A stretch of 5,320 nucleotides of DNA from positions 1-5,320 of the forward strand of contig WRJY01000150.1 of assembly GCA_009778355.1 (NCBI GenBank), written 5' to 3'. Under the pieces are notes generated by a model, which worked only from the letters and a program-made list of their open reading frames with translations, was not told the origin of the DNA and ran no database searches. The translations under genes were made by a program, and so were the position numbers. How positions within the stretch are numbered: position 1 is the stretch's first letter; each line of letters begins with the position of its first letter. Positions 5,078 to 5,320 of this stretch are shown here, in pieces. This DNA is from Desulfovibrionaceae bacterium (GTDB taxonomy: Bacteria; Pseudomonadota; Gammaproteobacteria; Burkholderiales; Burkholderiaceae_C).

Positions 5078-5082
5078 TCCTG
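5061..5082. repeat. Inverted repeat upstream of the imuA promoter
   Basis: CAGGATTG (5061-5068) and CAATCCTG (5075-5082) are perfect 8-base arms around a 6-base spacer. The repeat overlaps the -35 element of the imuA promoter and touches the CTGTATACAG palindrome, so it could be a second operator. No regulator can be named. Confidence 0.45.
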
Positions 5083-5191
5083 ATGAGCCTGCTTCAGCCG
5101 ACAATGGCTTGTGCCCTGGTGACAGGGATGGTGTGATAGCGGAGCATGGATTGAGACTGTCGCAGTCCGACCAGCAGGCCCGCCCGCTGAG

Positions 5192-5214
5192 TTATCCACA
5201 ATTGCTGTGGACAA
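5192..5214. other. Inverted pair of DnaA-box-like 9-mers
   Basis: TTATCCACA (5192-5200) is a perfect consensus DnaA box. Five bases later TGTGGACAA (5206-5214) is its inverted counterpart with one change (TTGTCCACA on the minus strand). They sit in the non-coding stretch 5083-5297 with no AT-rich unwinding region or replication gene in the window, so an origin is not supported. Otherwise that stretch holds only a small GACTG-tcg-CAGTC hairpin (5155-5167), a CCCTG-gtga-CAGGG palindrome (5114-5127) and the promoter at 5243. Confidence 0.45.
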
Positions 5215-5242
5215 ACCAGACGCCGTCGCAGTTAGAGCAAAT

Positions 5243-5271
5243 TTGATTTAAATGCTTACACATGATATGCT
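5243..5271 (+). promoter_or_regulatory. Promoter of the right-edge transposase gene
   Basis: TTGATT (5243-5248), a 17-base spacer and TATGCT (5266-5271), each 4 of 6 to the sigma-70 consensus, in a locally AT-rich tract. Transcription would begin near 5278, 20 bases before the ATG at 5298. The AT-rich tract from about 5233 may be the left end of the insertion sequence. Confidence 0.45.
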
Positions 5272-5297
5272 AAGTGCTCTCAGTCAGGAGAGTTGGC

Positions 5298-5320
5298 ATG
5301 CGTGCGTATTCGCAAGACTT
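5298..5320 (+). CDS. IS630-family transposase, N-terminal start only (runs off the window)
   Basis: Seven full codons, MRAYSQD, follow a good ribosome site AGGAG (5286-5290) at 7-base spacing and a promoter at 5243-5271. M-R-A-Y-S-x-D-L/F is a familiar opening of IS630-family DDE transposases, which insert at TA dinucleotides. With so few residues the family is a recognition call, not proof. The coding start itself is well supported. The IS left end is not firmly located; a TA at 5233-5234 begins an AT-rich stretch that could be the border. Confidence 0.5.

Noticed and set aside
1114..5127. CCTGGTCACAGGG (1114-1126) and CCTGGTGACAGGG (5115-5127) as flanking repeats of a transposon around the imu cassette
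   Set aside because: A 12-of-13 match is expected several times by chance in a window of this size, and both copies are self-palindromic, which creates apparent direct and inverted similarity. No target duplication is visible.
1..5320. CRISPR array or tandem repeats
   Set aside because: No regularly spaced repeat units were seen on either strand. The Cas4-like tail alone does not indicate CRISPR, because PD-(D/E)XK proteins with cysteine clusters occur widely outside such loci.

Overview
The window looks like a high-GC Gram-negative chromosome segment, most likely a betaproteobacterium of the Burkholderiales or Rhodocyclales type. The main reasons are an SOS mutagenesis cassette in the imuA-imuB-dnaE2 arrangement, the very GC-rich third codon positions of that cassette, and the sequence of a tRNA-Asn fragment. 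This is accessory, rearranged DNA: it holds a toxin-antitoxin pair, a displaced tRNA 3' end, a decayed mutagenesis cassette, a chimeric reading frame and the edge of an insertion sequence.

Region 1-823: a type II toxin-antitoxin operon, higB-higA, is read on the minus strand (toxin first). Its promoter/operator lies at about 775-803 and a likely terminator at 24-49. Region 824-1045: a 50-codon plus-strand remnant (824-976), whose base composition changes near its end, is followed by a strong hairpin at 996-1020. Region 1046-1296: the 3' part of a tRNA-Asn gene (1046-1090, minus strand) starts exactly at the anticodon loop, as expected for an attachment-site copy left by an integrative element. 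It abuts a nested imperfect stem-loop (1093-1149).

Region 1297-5082: an imuA-imuB-dnaE2 (imuC) cassette on the minus strand. imuA (4237-5019) and imuB (2991-4295) look intact and overlap by 59 bases. dnaE2 begins 11 bases after imuB but is broken twice. An in-frame amber codon stops it after 127 codons (2596-2598), and after codon 433 it is cut and joined in frame to the last 127 codons of an unrelated PD-(D/E)XK (Cas4/RecB-like) nuclease gene. The polymerase therefore cannot work, although its two partners remain readable. Upstream of imuA is a near-consensus LexA box (5029-5048) inside a chain of overlapping palindromes, so the cassette should be DNA-damage inducible.

Region 5083-5320: a non-coding stretch with an inverted pair of DnaA-box-like 9-mers (5192-5214), then a promoter, a ribosome binding site and the first 7 codons of a probable IS630-family transposase running off the right edge.

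In an intact cassette, ImuA and ImuB would support the error-prone polymerase DnaE2 in damage-induced translesion synthesis after LexA cleavage. Here that role is probably lost. The most unusual items are the dnaE2::nuclease chimera with its sharp codon-bias step, the anticodon-loop tRNA scar and the adjoining stem-loop.
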